In this document: positions 6,614 to 14,781 of the stretch, piece by piece | How positions within the stretch are numbered: position 1 is the first letter of the stretch | How the letters are laid out: the number at the start of each line of letters is the position of its first letter | NCBI GenBank assembly: GCA_023436525.1 | Contig: JAEZIW010000139.1 | Coordinates: 1 to 18,716, forward strand | Length of the DNA stretch: 18,716 nt | Direction: 5' to 3' | Origin: Bacillota bacterium | GTDB lineage: Bacteria; Bacillota; Clostridia; Christensenellales; SZUA-584 | Notes under the pieces: generated by a model | Databases searched by the model: none | What the model was told of the DNA's origin: nothing | What the model saw: the letters and a program-made list of their open reading frames with translations, nothing else | Made by a program: the position numbers and the translations under genes

Positions 6614-7027
6614 TCAATTATTATTCCTGTCAGAAACGTTCACGTGCATTTTGCCCAGCCCATGCGAGCTGCTCTTTTTTTGCATCGCGCTGGCGATTGT
6701 AGAGCTCAACTCTCTTTCCAGCTGCTTTTTACACGATTCACAGTACTTCCCTGTTATAATCGAGCGGCCGCAGCTTTCACAAAGCAGCATACCGTTGTTC
6801 TCAGATACCGAAAGACGGCCCTCTTTAAGAAAGTAGAATATCTCTTTCTCCGGAACACCCGTTTCCCGCGATATCTCAACCACATTGGCGAGCGGATGTT
6901 CGTATATATACTCTTTAACCAAATCAAAGCTCTTTTCCAGGTCATCCATGCATGTTGGGCAATACGGTGCGTTGCCGAAAGATTGATAAAGCCTTGCGCA
7001 TTTTTTACACTGTGAAACCGTTGCCAT
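6614..7027 (-). CDS. yvyF: YvyF-like flagellar operon protein (zinc-ribbon/HTH)
   Basis: 137-residue protein of the family encoded before flgM in Firmicutes (YvyF in Bacillus). Two pairs of CxxC flank the N-terminus (CKKC at 7-10 and CPTC at 23-26) and two more lie near the middle (CESCG and CESCKK, about 83-102), suggesting two zinc-binding knuckles. Between them residues 42-72 look like a winged-helix or HTH segment (NVVEISRETGVPEKEIFYFL). Homologues have been linked to flagellar regulation, but no biochemical role is established to my knowledge. GGGGAGG precedes the ATG, 12 bases after flhP. Confidence 0.9.
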   Translation of the reverse strand: MATVSQCKKCARLYQSFGNAPYCPTCMDDLEKSFDLVKEYIYEHPLANVVEISRETGVPEKEIFYFLKEGRLSVSENNGMLLCESCGRSIITGKYCESCKKQLERELSSTIASAMQKKSSSHGLGKMHVNVSDRNNN

Positions 7028-7039
7028 AATAAGCCTCCC

Positions 7040-7792
7040 CTATCGCAGATTGTAAGCTTTTTCTGTCATGTCATTCCATGCCGAAACAGCACGAGATGCC
7101 AGCGTAAAGGCCCTTTGGGCACGGATCATCCGTGTCGTTTCCACTGACAGATCCACATTCGATGCCTCCAGAACGCCCTGTCTGACGATCGCTGTTGACT
7201 CAACCGCAGCACCCGAAGATGCAGATTCAATATAACATCCTTCACCCTGCAGCAGCAAGCCGTCTTTATTCGGAAAATCCACCAGGTTCAACGTGCCAAG
7301 CGTGACACCGTCAGCCGAAAGCACGCCCTCTGGGCTTAGCTTTACCGATGAAACATCAGCCGGAAGCTTGATACGATTCATATTGATGTCCATCACATAT
7401 TGCCCGGATGGCGTTGTCATATAGGCACCGTCGGCTTCCCCGGAGACTGTGAAATTGCCGCTGCGTGTATACATATACCCGCCGTTGCCGTCTGAGACGG
7501 TGAAAAAGCCGTCGCCGTCAATGAAGAAATCCAGCGCGTAGCCGGTCATTTCCGGTTCTCCCAGCGTAAAATTTCTCGGCGTCGACGAAACCAGCGTGCC
7601 GGTGCCCTGCTGCAAATTCACGGTGCTCTGCGTGTTGGCGGGGTCGATCATCGCAGTGTACAGCGCTTCTTTAAAGTCGGCACGCTGCCCCTTATACGCA
7701 ATTGTCTGGCTGTTGGCAATATTGTTGCCGATGATGCTCAACCGCTGCTGCTGTGCCTGAAGGCCAAGTTTGGCTGTATATAACGCTTGCAT
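7040..7792 (-). CDS. flhP: FlhP (FlgG-type) distal rod protein
   Basis: Rod protein of the hook-basal body family, 250 residues. N-terminal motif QQRLSIIGNNIANSQTIAYK (about 15-34) and C-terminal motif ASNVDLSVETTRMIRAQRAF then ASRAVSAWNDMTEKAYNLR are both intact. A central segment FFIDGDGFFTV (about 88-98) matches the rod/hook core domain. It starts two bases after the flhO stop, and the ribosome binding site GGGAAGG lies in the flhO end. With FlhO it is thought to form the distal rod. In a Gram-negative naming scheme it would be flgG. Confidence 0.94.
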   Translation of the reverse strand: MQALYTAKLGLQAQQQRLSIIGNNIANSQTIAYKGQRADFKEALYTAMIDPANTQSTVNLQQGTGTLVSSTPRNFTLGEPEMTGYALDFFIDGDGFFTVSDGNGGYMYTRSGNFTVSGEADGAYMTTPSGQYVMDINMNRIKLPADVSSVKLSPEGVLSADGVTLGTLNLVDFPNKDGLLLQGEGCYIESASSGAAVESTAIVRQGVLEASNVDLSVETTRMIRAQRAFTLASRAVSAWNDMTEKAYNLR

Positions 7793-7794
7793 TC

Positions 7795-8550
7795 TTATAC
7801 CCTTCCCACTTCGTTAACTGTTTTTTCAAGTGACTGATCCACCATGGACAAAACGCGCTGATTGAAGCTGAACGAGCGTGTGAGCTCCATCATACGAACC
7901 AGCTCCTCGGCGGTATCCACATTGGATGTTTCCAGATAACCCTGCTTCACAGTCGTCCCGGCCGGCGTTCTCACCGGCTGATTTGTATAGTTTGTATAAA
8001 GGTTGTTCGCGTTTTTACGCAGACCGTTTAAATCATCAAACGCAGCCAGCCTGACTCTGTTGACGATGTTGCCGTTTACAATGACTTCACCGGCTCCGTT
8101 AATCGCAAATTCTCCGGCTCCCACGCGAATACGTCCGTTTGTTCCTGCCACATAATGTCCGTCGGCATTCACCAAGTCACCGTCGGCATTCACAAAGAAG
8201 TTGCCGTCGCGCGTATACATATTACCCTGCGGGGTTTCAACCACAAAAAAACCCGCTCCCTCCAGCGCCAAATCGGAGGGTCGTGCTGTTTCTTCAAAAC
8301 CGCTTTGGCTGAAATCGGTAACGACTTCATCGATATGTATTCCGTTGTTCTGTAACCCAATCTGATTGGTGACGCTGATGACATACGGATCGTTCAGCCG
8401 TTCCATCAGCACATCAGAAAACGAACGGGAGATCAGCTTGTCTTTTTTGTATCCCGTCGTATCAACATTGGTGAGATTGTTCGTCAGGACATCCATCCTG
8501 TCAGTTTGGGTTGCCATTGCCGTGGCGGCAATATAGAAACTGCGAATCAT
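7795..8550 (-). CDS. flhO: FlhO (FlgF/FlgG-type) rod protein
   Basis: Hook-basal body rod protein, 251 residues, paralogue of the next gene. N-terminal motif QTDRMDVLTNNLTNVDTTGY (about 15-34) and C-terminal segment LETSNVDTAEELVRMMELTR with FSFNQRVLSMVDQSLEKTVN are typical. The first gene of the late operon. AAGGAGG lies before the ATG, and a sigma-D promoter lies 63 bases upstream. The leader between them has an imperfect inverted repeat (8571-8577 with 8593-8599). That a sigma-D promoter opens a rod operon means distal rod and junction proteins are timed with the late class. Confidence 0.94.
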   Translation of the reverse strand: MIRSFYIAATAMATQTDRMDVLTNNLTNVDTTGYKKDKLISRSFSDVLMERLNDPYVISVTNQIGLQNNGIHIDEVVTDFSQSGFEETARPSDLALEGAGFFVVETPQGNMYTRDGNFFVNADGDLVNADGHYVAGTNGRIRVGAGEFAINGAGEVIVNGNIVNRVRLAAFDDLNGLRKNANNLYTNYTNQPVRTPAGTTVKQGYLETSNVDTAEELVRMMELTRSFSFNQRVLSMVDQSLEKTVNEVGRV

Positions 8551-8570
8551 ATGGCCTCCTTATTGTATGG

Positions 8571-8599
8571 TTCCTGCCAAGGCTTACGCATTGCAGGAA
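8571..8599 (-). promoter_or_regulatory. Inverted repeat in the flhO leader
   Basis: TTCCTGC (8571-8577) and GCAGGAA (8593-8599) form a 7-bp stem with a 15-base loop, extendable by a bulged CAA/TTG pairing. It lies between the sigma-D promoter and the flhO ribosome binding site. There is no U-tract, so it is unlikely to terminate; it could shield or stabilise the mRNA end. Confidence 0.4.
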
Positions 8600-8612
8600 T
8601 CCTACATATTAT

Positions 8613-8640
8613 TTATCGGCACATATGGCATCCCACTTTA
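8613..8640 (-). promoter_or_regulatory. Sigma-D (sigma-28) promoter of the late flagellar operon
   Basis: On the minus strand TAAA (8640-8637) is followed after 16 bases by GCCGATAA (8620-8613). Both elements match the sigma-28 consensus exactly; the spacer is one base longer than the usual 15. It lies in the 95-base gap between the swrB-like gene and flhO, the largest gap in the minus-strand array. It would drive flhO through csrA. Confidence 0.82.
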
Positions 8641-8645
8641 GAGCT

Positions 8646-9224
8646 TTATTTATCTTCTCCTGCACCGGCTATTTTCATAGCCAGCGATACTTCTCTGACA
8701 GAAATACCGAGTTGTTTGGCGATTTCATTTTGTTCCAAACCGTTAGCGCGAAGTTCCAGCACCTTGCTGCCCGTTCTCGACAGTTTTGGCGGCGACGCTG
8801 GTTTCCTCGCCTCATCGGATATTTTCAGCGGCATCGGAGCCACCAGGTGCAAACTCTCAGTCCGCTGAACCGTCGGTTCGTCGTGAATTTGCACAGCAAC
8901 AGCCACCGGCTCTGCGGCTTCACTCGCCGCACTGCCCGCTTGTAAAGATGCTGCAAGCCGCTTAACCTCTTGAAGTATATTTTGCATCTCTGTGATCGTC
9001 TTATCTGTTTCGCTTTGAGTTTCTTCCACATATTCCTCAAAACTGGCGAGCATATCCTCCACATTTTGATAGAGTGTAAACAGCTTTTGTTCCTTTTCAA
9101 AGCCGGTCTTTTCTATTTCTCTTGCCTTTTTGCTTTTTTTCATCACTCTGCCAAAGAGCCAGATTGTTACACACAACAGTATGAACACATACGTTGCAAA
9201 CAAATAAACCGATAAATCCATCAT
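8646..9224 (-). CDS. SwrB-like membrane-anchored motility protein
   Basis: 192 residues from the chosen start. One N-terminal membrane segment (VYLFATYVFILLCVTIWLFG, about 5-24), a basic patch, then a predicted coiled coil (about 35-95), a variable Pro/Ala-rich linker, and a C-terminal HTH-like segment (KVLELRANGLEQNEIAKQLG, ending near residue 175). This layout and position directly after sigD match SwrB of Bacillus, which promotes assembly of the flagellar export apparatus. Sequence identity cannot be judged here. The frame is open further upstream to 9281, but ATG at 9224 has GGGG 7 bases before it and starts just outside sigD (2-base overlap with its stop codon region), so I prefer it. 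Confidence 0.75.
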   Translation of the reverse strand: MMDLSVYLFATYVFILLCVTIWLFGRVMKKSKKAREIEKTGFEKEQKLFTLYQNVEDMLASFEEYVEETQSETDKTITEMQNILQEVKRLAASLQAGSAASEAAEPVAVAVQIHDEPTVQRTESLHLVAPMPLKISDEARKPASPPKLSRTGSKVLELRANGLEQNEIAKQLGISVREVSLAMKIAGAGEDK

Positions 9225-9225
9225 A

Positions 9226-10014
9226 TTAATTCCCCACAATTTTTTTTTCAGTTTGCGCAACCCCTTCATACATACCCGCAAACTGCATCTTTGTCCTCAT
9301 CTTCATAACCGCTTTGGAATGAATCTGCGACACCCTCGATTCGGAAACGCCGAGCACCGCGGCAATTTCCTTCAAGGTCATCTCTTCGTAATAATACAGT
9401 GTAATCACCAGTTTTTCTTTTTCCGGCAGATTGTCGATGATGCCGCCAAGCACCTCCACCATCTCTTTGCTCTCAACCTCTTCTTCGAGCGTACCGGACT
9501 GCATCTGTATCGACTGCTCCCACATGTCGTTTTGTATCATTTCCTCGAAATGAATAATGTTGAACATCTGAGATTTGCCCATTGTGCTTTGCAGATCTTC
9601 TTCATCCATTTCAAGATGCTGGGCCACTTCACTGTCTAAGGGTTCGCGCCCAAACCTGTTTTCCAGTTCATAATAGGCGTTGCTTATGGATTTGATTTTG
9701 CGCCTTAGGCTCGTCGGTGCCCAGTCTTGCTTGCGTATGCTGTCTATAATTTCTCCCTTTATACGCATCGCCGCATAATACTCGAATTTAACGTCGCGCC
9801 TCAGGTCATATTTTTCTATGGCATCCATCAGCCCCAATATACCGCAGCTTAACATATCATCATAATTGCTGTAGGCTTTATAGGTGGGCATCAGGCGCAG
9901 CACAATGCTTCTGACCTGCGGCAAATAGTGCAAAACCAGCTCATTTTTCAGTTCAACAGTTTTTTCTTTTGTGTACCGCTGCCATAGCAGGTGCACATCA
10001 GAGCCTGTGTTCAT
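9226..10014 (-). CDS. sigD: Sigma-D / FliA-type sigma factor for flagellar late genes
   Basis: Sigma-70 family factor of the sigma-28 class, 262 residues. Region 2 is visible with DDMLSCGILGLMDAIEKYDL and AAMRIKGEIIDSIRKQDW, residues typical of FliA/SigD; region 3 has GREPLDSEVAQHLEMDEEDL; region 4.2 is the HTH MTLKEIAAVLGVSESRVSQI near the C-terminus. The frame is open to 10053, but ATG at 10014 is preceded by GGGGAAG 7 bases away and follows the PilZ stop (10019), and the resulting length is close to Bacillus SigD. It should read the promoters at 725-751 and 8613-8640 and is held by FlgM (6330-6602). Confidence 0.95.
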   Translation of the reverse strand: MNTGSDVHLLWQRYTKEKTVELKNELVLHYLPQVRSIVLRLMPTYKAYSNYDDMLSCGILGLMDAIEKYDLRRDVKFEYYAAMRIKGEIIDSIRKQDWAPTSLRRKIKSISNAYYELENRFGREPLDSEVAQHLEMDEEDLQSTMGKSQMFNIIHFEEMIQNDMWEQSIQMQSGTLEEEVESKEMVEVLGGIIDNLPEKEKLVITLYYYEEMTLKEIAAVLGVSESRVSQIHSKAVMKMRTKMQFAGMYEGVAQTEKKIVGN

Positions 10015-10018
10015 TGTT

Positions 10019-10675
10019 TCACTTCCCCGGTCCTCTTTTTTTTCTGGCTGCAATCTGCTGACGGATGATGAACCGCGCCAGATATGTCCGGTCTTGCTGC
10101 GAACAGTTTAAAAACAGCAGCACCATATTATGAGGATCATTATCGTTATATGGTCTTTCGCACCTTAAAACCTCTGTTTTAAAAACGCGCGACTGCATAT
10201 CCGGCAGCTTAATTTCAGCGCTGATCGGCGTGCCGTTCGGGAAGCTATGGAAGCAGCTTAAAAGCATACCGTCTTCGGAAATATCAATTGTCTTGCCCTT
10301 ATATACCCTCTCTTGCTCTTCCTCGTCTCCATCAAGCCGTTTGAGGACTACATTCAACATAATCGGCAGCCGATAGCTCTTGCGCCTCTGAAACTTTGTT
10401 ACCTCTGTCACGGCTTCCAGTTCGCACAGTTGTATATGATTCTTGATATACCAGTCGATGATCTTCGCCTCAAACGAGAAAATACCGTTTGGGCGGTAAA
10501 AACAAATCTTGACAATATCTTGCCTCTTTATTGGGATAGGTACCCCTTTTAACGTGGGATGAAACACCGTAAACTGACGATTCTCCAGTATATCCTGAAG
10601 TTTTGTCTTCACGGTGATCTCGCCGATCTGCAATTCCATGATTTCTCCGACTGTTACCATCTCATCAAAATGCAA
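10019..10675 (-). CDS. YcgR/YpfA-like PilZ protein, c-di-GMP-binding flagellar brake
   Basis: 218 residues. The N-terminal YcgR-type domain (about 5-95) includes TVFHPTLKGVPIPI. The PilZ domain follows with both ligand motifs: RRKSYRLP (about 105-112, RxxxR) and DISEDGML (D/NxSxxG) about 25-30 residues further on. Such proteins bind cyclic di-GMP and slow or block the flagellar motor; membership is clear, function is inferred. Start is a TTG with AAGGAG nine bases upstream; ATG at 10660 is a second possibility. The AAGGAG lies in the last codons of flhG. Placement between flhG and sigD makes it co-expressed with the early operon. Confidence 0.88.
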   Translation of the reverse strand: MHFDEMVTVGEIMELQIGEITVKTKLQDILENRQFTVFHPTLKGVPIPIKRQDIVKICFYRPNGIFSFEAKIIDWYIKNHIQLCELEAVTEVTKFQRRKSYRLPIMLNVVLKRLDGDEEEQERVYKGKTIDISEDGMLLSCFHSFPNGTPISAEIKLPDMQSRVFKTEVLRCERPYNDNDPHNMVLLFLNCSQQDRTYLARFIIRQQIAARKKRGPGK

Positions 10676-10681
10676 AAGTCA

Positions 10682-11548
10682 CTACTCCTTCGTCATATCG
10701 CTTCTCATAATAAACCGGTCGAGGAAACCCGCCAGCCCGGGTTTCTTGCGTTCCGGAACCGGAATATCGAGAAATATGCTGACAATCTCATTGATATCGG
10801 CCGATGCCGCACAAGACGGGTGGCTGACGAGTATCGGAACCTGTTTTCTCACAGCGCTCAGCATATTGGGGTCACGTGATATTACACCAAGTTTTTTGAT
10901 CCTGATTTCGGTGTTTTTTTCCACAATACGAACAAGGCCGTCTATCACGGAGCTTGCCTCTCTTTTGTCTTCAACTTTGTTCAAAACCAGGCTGACGTTC
11001 GGGTGAACGCCTTGCTCATTGACGATTTTCAGCAATGCGTACGCATCCACAACGGACGTGGGCTCGGGCGTGGTCACCAGAATCGTATCATCGCTTGCAT
11101 GAATCAAGCGCAGTGTGTTATCGTTAATGCCCGCACCGGTATCAAAAATGATGGTGTCGCACACGCTTTCGAGCGAGAGCACCTTGTCGACAATGCCCAT
11201 CAGCTGCGACGGTCCGAGCTTCGTCAGCTGATAAACGCCCGACCCGCCGGAAATAAACTGCACACCTTCGAGCCCGGTTTCAATGATCTCGCCTATTTCC
11301 TTGTGCCCGTCAATCAGATCCATCAGGTCGAATTGCGTTCTTACGCCCAGCATCACATCGATATTTGAAAAACCAAAGTCGGTGTCAATGATCAACGTAC
11401 GCCGACCGAGCCTGTTGAGCGCAATGCCGATGTTCAGCGCCAAGCTCGATTTTCCCACGCCGCCCTTACCGCTCGTGACGGTGACGATTTTCATCTGCTT
11501 TTTCTGCAAGTTCATCAGAATGCGCAGCCTTTCCGCCTGATCCTTCAT
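10682..11548 (-). CDS. flhG: FlhG (YlxH/FleN), MinD-like ATPase controlling flagellar number
   Basis: 288 residues, ParA/MinD ATPase family. The deviant Walker A is intact (GKGGVGKS, 27-34), with the DTDFG segment of switch I/Walker A' near 58-62. The N-terminus carries DQAERLR (3-9), matching the conserved DQAxxLR motif that activates the FlhF GTPase in FlhG proteins. The C-terminus has an amphipathic-looking stretch (LAGFLDRFIMR, about 272-282), the type used for membrane targeting. FlhG normally limits flagellar number and assists C-ring assembly. ATG overlaps the flhF stop by four bases (ATGA), so translation is probably coupled. Confidence 0.95.
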   Translation of the reverse strand: MKDQAERLRILMNLQKKQMKIVTVTSGKGGVGKSSLALNIGIALNRLGRRTLIIDTDFGFSNIDVMLGVRTQFDLMDLIDGHKEIGEIIETGLEGVQFISGGSGVYQLTKLGPSQLMGIVDKVLSLESVCDTIIFDTGAGINDNTLRLIHASDDTILVTTPEPTSVVDAYALLKIVNEQGVHPNVSLVLNKVEDKREASSVIDGLVRIVEKNTEIRIKKLGVISRDPNMLSAVRKQVPILVSHPSCAASADINEIVSIFLDIPVPERKKPGLAGFLDRFIMRSDMTKE

Positions 11549-12738
11549 AACACGACCTCGTGTCTTCCGACGATATTCTCCGCCAGCATCGCGGGGTCTA
11601 CCTGACTGATATCATCGGGGACGTTTTGTCCCATCGTGATGTACGACAGCGGTTTTTTCGCATAATCCGTAATGTTGAGAATGTTACCCCACACGCCCAC
11701 TTCATCCAGCTTGGTGACAATCAGCTTATAGTTCGGGATAAACGCGTAATGATGAATGATCTCCCTGCAGACTTTGCTGCCGGTTACGATGCTGATGACG
11801 AGATAAACCTCGTCCACATGGGCCGTGGCGATATACTCCTCCAGCTCCTTGCGGTACGCGGGGTCGGTCACGCTGCGCCCGGCCGTATCAATCAGAATCA
11901 CATCCCTGTCGGCCATCTCTTCCACGGCTTCCTTCAAATCGCCGACATTGTAGGCGGTTCTCATCGGAATATCCATAATCTCCGCATAGATGCGCATGTG
12001 CTCCATGGCACCGACGCGGTAAGTATCCATGTTCACAAGTCCAATGCTCATATTCTGGTCAAGCGCCAGCCGTCCGGCGAGCTTCACCAGCGTTGTTGTT
12101 TTTCCGGCACCGGTGGGGCCCGCAAAAAGCAGCACAGTCTGCGCGTACTTTTTCAGCTTAATCGGCATAGGCTCTCCAAGCCTGTCGATTATGAGCTGCT
12201 GCGCCACCGCCTTCATCTCTACCGGCTGTTTTTGAGATGCGCCATGAGTCAGCATCGCTATTTCCTTTGCGATACCATCGTTCACATCACGATCCACCAT
12301 TTCATCATAAAGCCCCTGCACATCGGCAGGCAGCGGCGTTGAATCTTCTTTGGACACCGTGCGCATCCTGTTGGAAATATCGGTCACCAGCCCCTTCAGC
12401 GATTCGATCTGGGCTGCAAGCGGCGCAATCTTGGCATCCGATACGGCATCCGAAGACGCATCCGTATCCACCGGCGCTTCGCTTTCCAGGCTGGCTTCAT
12501 TCGTTAAGGGCATTTCGTTTGAAAAAGCGGCTTTCGGCTGATATTTGGGCGGGTTCGTTTCAAAACTCCTTTTGGGCTCATAGGCGGCCACCACCTCAAG
12601 GCCTTTCTTAAAAAGCCCCGAAATTCCTTTGCCGCGCACCACTTTGCTGTCGAGAATCACCGCGTCGAGGCCGAATTCTTTTTTTATTTTTTTCATCGCG
12701 TCCTGCATGTCGCGCGCGGTAAATCTTTTTACAAACAC
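11545..12738 (-). CDS. flhF: FlhF, SRP-type GTPase for flagellar placement
   Basis: 397 residues. N-terminal basic region (MFVKRFTARDMQDAMKKIKK), a linker rich in acidic and Pro/Ala residues (about 55-140), then an NG GTPase domain: P-loop GPTGAGKTT (207-215), DTYRVGAMEHMR (238-249), DTAGR (284-288) and TKLDE (342-346). All nucleotide-binding motifs are intact. FlhF marks the site of flagellar assembly at the membrane, working with FlhG encoded next. GTG start lies immediately after the TAG of flhA with no spacing; a weak GGTGAG is the only candidate ribosome binding site, so re-initiation from flhA is likely. Confidence 0.95.
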   Translation of the reverse strand: MFVKRFTARDMQDAMKKIKKEFGLDAVILDSKVVRGKGISGLFKKGLEVVAAYEPKRSFETNPPKYQPKAAFSNEMPLTNEASLESEAPVDTDASSDAVSDAKIAPLAAQIESLKGLVTDISNRMRTVSKEDSTPLPADVQGLYDEMVDRDVNDGIAKEIAMLTHGASQKQPVEMKAVAQQLIIDRLGEPMPIKLKKYAQTVLLFAGPTGAGKTTTLVKLAGRLALDQNMSIGLVNMDTYRVGAMEHMRIYAEIMDIPMRTAYNVGDLKEAVEEMADRDVILIDTAGRSVTDPAYRKELEEYIATAHVDEVYLVISIVTGSKVCREIIHHYAFIPNYKLIVTKLDEVGVWGNILNITDYAKKPLSYITMGQNVPDDISQVDPAMLAENIVGRHEVVL

Positions 12739-14781
12739 CTATATACTCACCGTCCAGTCCGAAAATATTTCTACGTTAGACTCCAGTTCGTTGTATGACA
12801 GCACCACCAGCTCGGGATAAACCTGTGCCGACAGATTTTTCAAATGCCGCCTTATCTGCGGCGAGGTGATCAGTATGGGGGCAATTCCGAGGCTGAGGAA
12901 ATGATCGACGCCTTTTTTCAAGCTGATCAGCAGCAGCTGAACCTGCGAGGGCTCCATGGCCGTCCCCACCCCTTTTTCCGATTGTCTGAGGCTCCCCGAT
13001 ACCACCTTTTCCGTATCCGGATTCAGCGTCATCACGCGGGCTCTTCCGTCCGGAATAAAGTTTTTCGTAATCGCGCGTTTCAATTTCTGGCGCACATATT
13101 CGGTTAACACATCCGTGTCTCTTGTTATCGTACCATAATCGCCCAATATTTCCAATATGGAAGCGATGTCACGAATCGACACATTTTCACGCAGCAAATT
13201 GGCAAGCACCTTCTGCACCTCGCCAATCGTGAATATCTTCGGCACAACTTCTTCCACAAGCGCGGGCTGAGTCTTCTTCAAGTTGTCGATAATTGTCTGT
13301 ACCTGCTGGCGTCCGAGCAATTCGTCCGCGTGCCGTTTGATGATCTCCATCAAATGTGTGGAGATGACAGAAGGCACATCAATCGTTGTATACCCTTTAA
13401 TTTCGGCTTTCTCGCGGTCTTTCTCGGTTATCCAAAGCGCAGGCAGCCCGAATGTCGGCTCCACCGTTTCAATGCCGTCGATGGGATCATCCACATCTTC
13501 GGGCTTCAGCGCGAGATACCGCCCCAGCATGACTTCGCCGTGTGCCACCTCAAGTCCTTTAATCTTGATCACATACTCTTTGGTTCCGAGCTGTATATTA
13601 TCGCGCAGCCGTACAATCGGCACGATAATGCCAAGATCGATAGCGCACTGCCGCCTTATCATCACCACGCGGTCCAGCAGATCGCCGCCCTGCGACGCAT
13701 CCACCAGCGATATCAGCCCGTAGCCAAACTCCATTTCAATCAGATCCACATGCAGCAGCGCGGTGACATTCTCGGGCTTGCGTTTCTCCGTCGCGCTGAT
13801 TTCCGCTTCGGATTGTATTTCAGCCTCCTGTTTACGCTTCTCATTCCGGCTCCTCACATATCCGATGATCGGCAGCGCCGCAGCCATAACAAGGATAAGC
13901 GGTGTAGGCAGACCGGGAATAAAACTGATTAAAGCCAGCATACCGCCGAGAACGTAGAACACATAGGGCTGACTGAACAGCTGCTTTGATAGATCCTGAC
14001 CGAAGCTATTTTTTGTGGCGGAGCGCGTCACGATGATACCGGTGGCCGTCGAGACAAGCAGCGCGGGGATCTGGCTGCAAAGGCCGTCGCCCACCGTTGC
14101 GAGTGTGTATACCTCGATGACCTTTTCAAACGGCATGGTTTTGCCGCCCACACCCAGCACGCCCACAATGATGCCGCCCACCACGTTGATGACCGTGATG
14201 ATAATACCCACGATGGCATCACCCTTCACGAACTTGGATGCACCGTCCATTGCGCCGTAAAAATCAGCTTCGCGCTGAATGTCTCCGCGGCGCTCACGCG
14301 CCTGCTCTTCATTGATAATGCCGGAGCTTAAGTCTGCGTCAATCGCCATCTGCTTGCCCGGCATCGCGTCCAGTGTAAACCGCGCCGCCACTTCCGAAAC
14401 ACGCTCTGCGCCTTTGGTGATAACCACAAACTGCACGATAACGATGATAAGAAAAATGACAAACCCGACAACGAGATTGCCGCCCACCACGAATGTACCG
14501 AACGCCTTGATCACACTGCCCGCGTCGCCGCTGTTGCCAAGTATCAGCCGCGTGGACGATATGTTCAGCCCCAGCCGAAACAGCGTAACAATAAGCAGCA
14601 TGGTGGGGTATGTGGAAAAATCGAGCGTGCGCTTGGTATAAAGCGTGATCAGCAGTATCATCAGCGATATGGTGATGTTTGTAATCAGCAAAACATCCAT
14701 AATCCCGGTTGAAAGCGGGATTATGATCAGCAATATGATGGCCAATACCAGCACAGCCACGAGAATATCCGTGATCTTCAA
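12739..14781 (-). CDS. flhA: FlhA, flagellar export gate protein
   Basis: 680 residues. The N-terminal membrane part (about 1-310, eight hydrophobic segments expected) includes the well conserved LFRLGLNISSTRLILG region (about 67-82) and AGSVIKAFGTFVVGGN. The cytoplasmic C-terminal domain (about 340-680), which forms the nonameric ring above the gate, includes GYTTIDVPSVISTHLMEIIK. It drives export of rod, hook and filament proteins with the proton motive force. Start is a TTG: the frame has GGGGAGGA five bases upstream, and the TTG overlaps the flhB stop (4 bases). There is no nearby alternative ATG that keeps the first membrane segment. Confidence 0.97.
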   Translation of the reverse strand: MKITDILVAVLVLAIILLIIIPLSTGIMDVLLITNITISLMILLITLYTKRTLDFSTYPTMLLIVTLFRLGLNISSTRLILGNSGDAGSVIKAFGTFVVGGNLVVGFVIFLIIVIVQFVVITKGAERVSEVAARFTLDAMPGKQMAIDADLSSGIINEEQARERRGDIQREADFYGAMDGASKFVKGDAIVGIIITVINVVGGIIVGVLGVGGKTMPFEKVIEVYTLATVGDGLCSQIPALLVSTATGIIVTRSATKNSFGQDLSKQLFSQPYVFYVLGGMLALISFIPGLPTPLILVMAAALPIIGYVRSRNEKRKQEAEIQSEAEISATEKRKPENVTALLHVDLIEMEFGYGLISLVDASQGGDLLDRVVMIRRQCAIDLGIIVPIVRLRDNIQLGTKEYVIKIKGLEVAHGEVMLGRYLALKPEDVDDPIDGIETVEPTFGLPALWITEKDREKAEIKGYTTIDVPSVISTHLMEIIKRHADELLGRQQVQTIIDNLKKTQPALVEEVVPKIFTIGEVQKVLANLLRENVSIRDIASILEILGDYGTITRDTDVLTEYVRQKLKRAITKNFIPDGRARVMTLNPDTEKVVSGSLRQSEKGVGTAMEPSQVQLLLISLKKGVDHFLSLGIAPILITSPQIRRHLKNLSAQVYPELVVLSYNELESNVEIFSDWTVSI

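Noticed and set aside
9225..9281. Longer SwrB-like protein starting inside sigD.
   Set aside because: The extra residues are basic and lie within the sigD coding end; GGGG before ATG 9224 gives a better start and places the membrane helix at the N-terminus.
10015..10053. Longer SigD with 13 additional N-terminal residues.
   Set aside because: These codons overlap the PilZ gene, lack a better ribosome binding site, and would make the protein longer than usual; ATG at 10014 has GGGGAAG at good spacing.
10794..10801. GCCGATAT on the minus strand inside flhG, a perfect sigma-D -10 element.
   Set aside because: No TAAA occurs at about 15 bases upstream, and it lies inside a conserved coding region.
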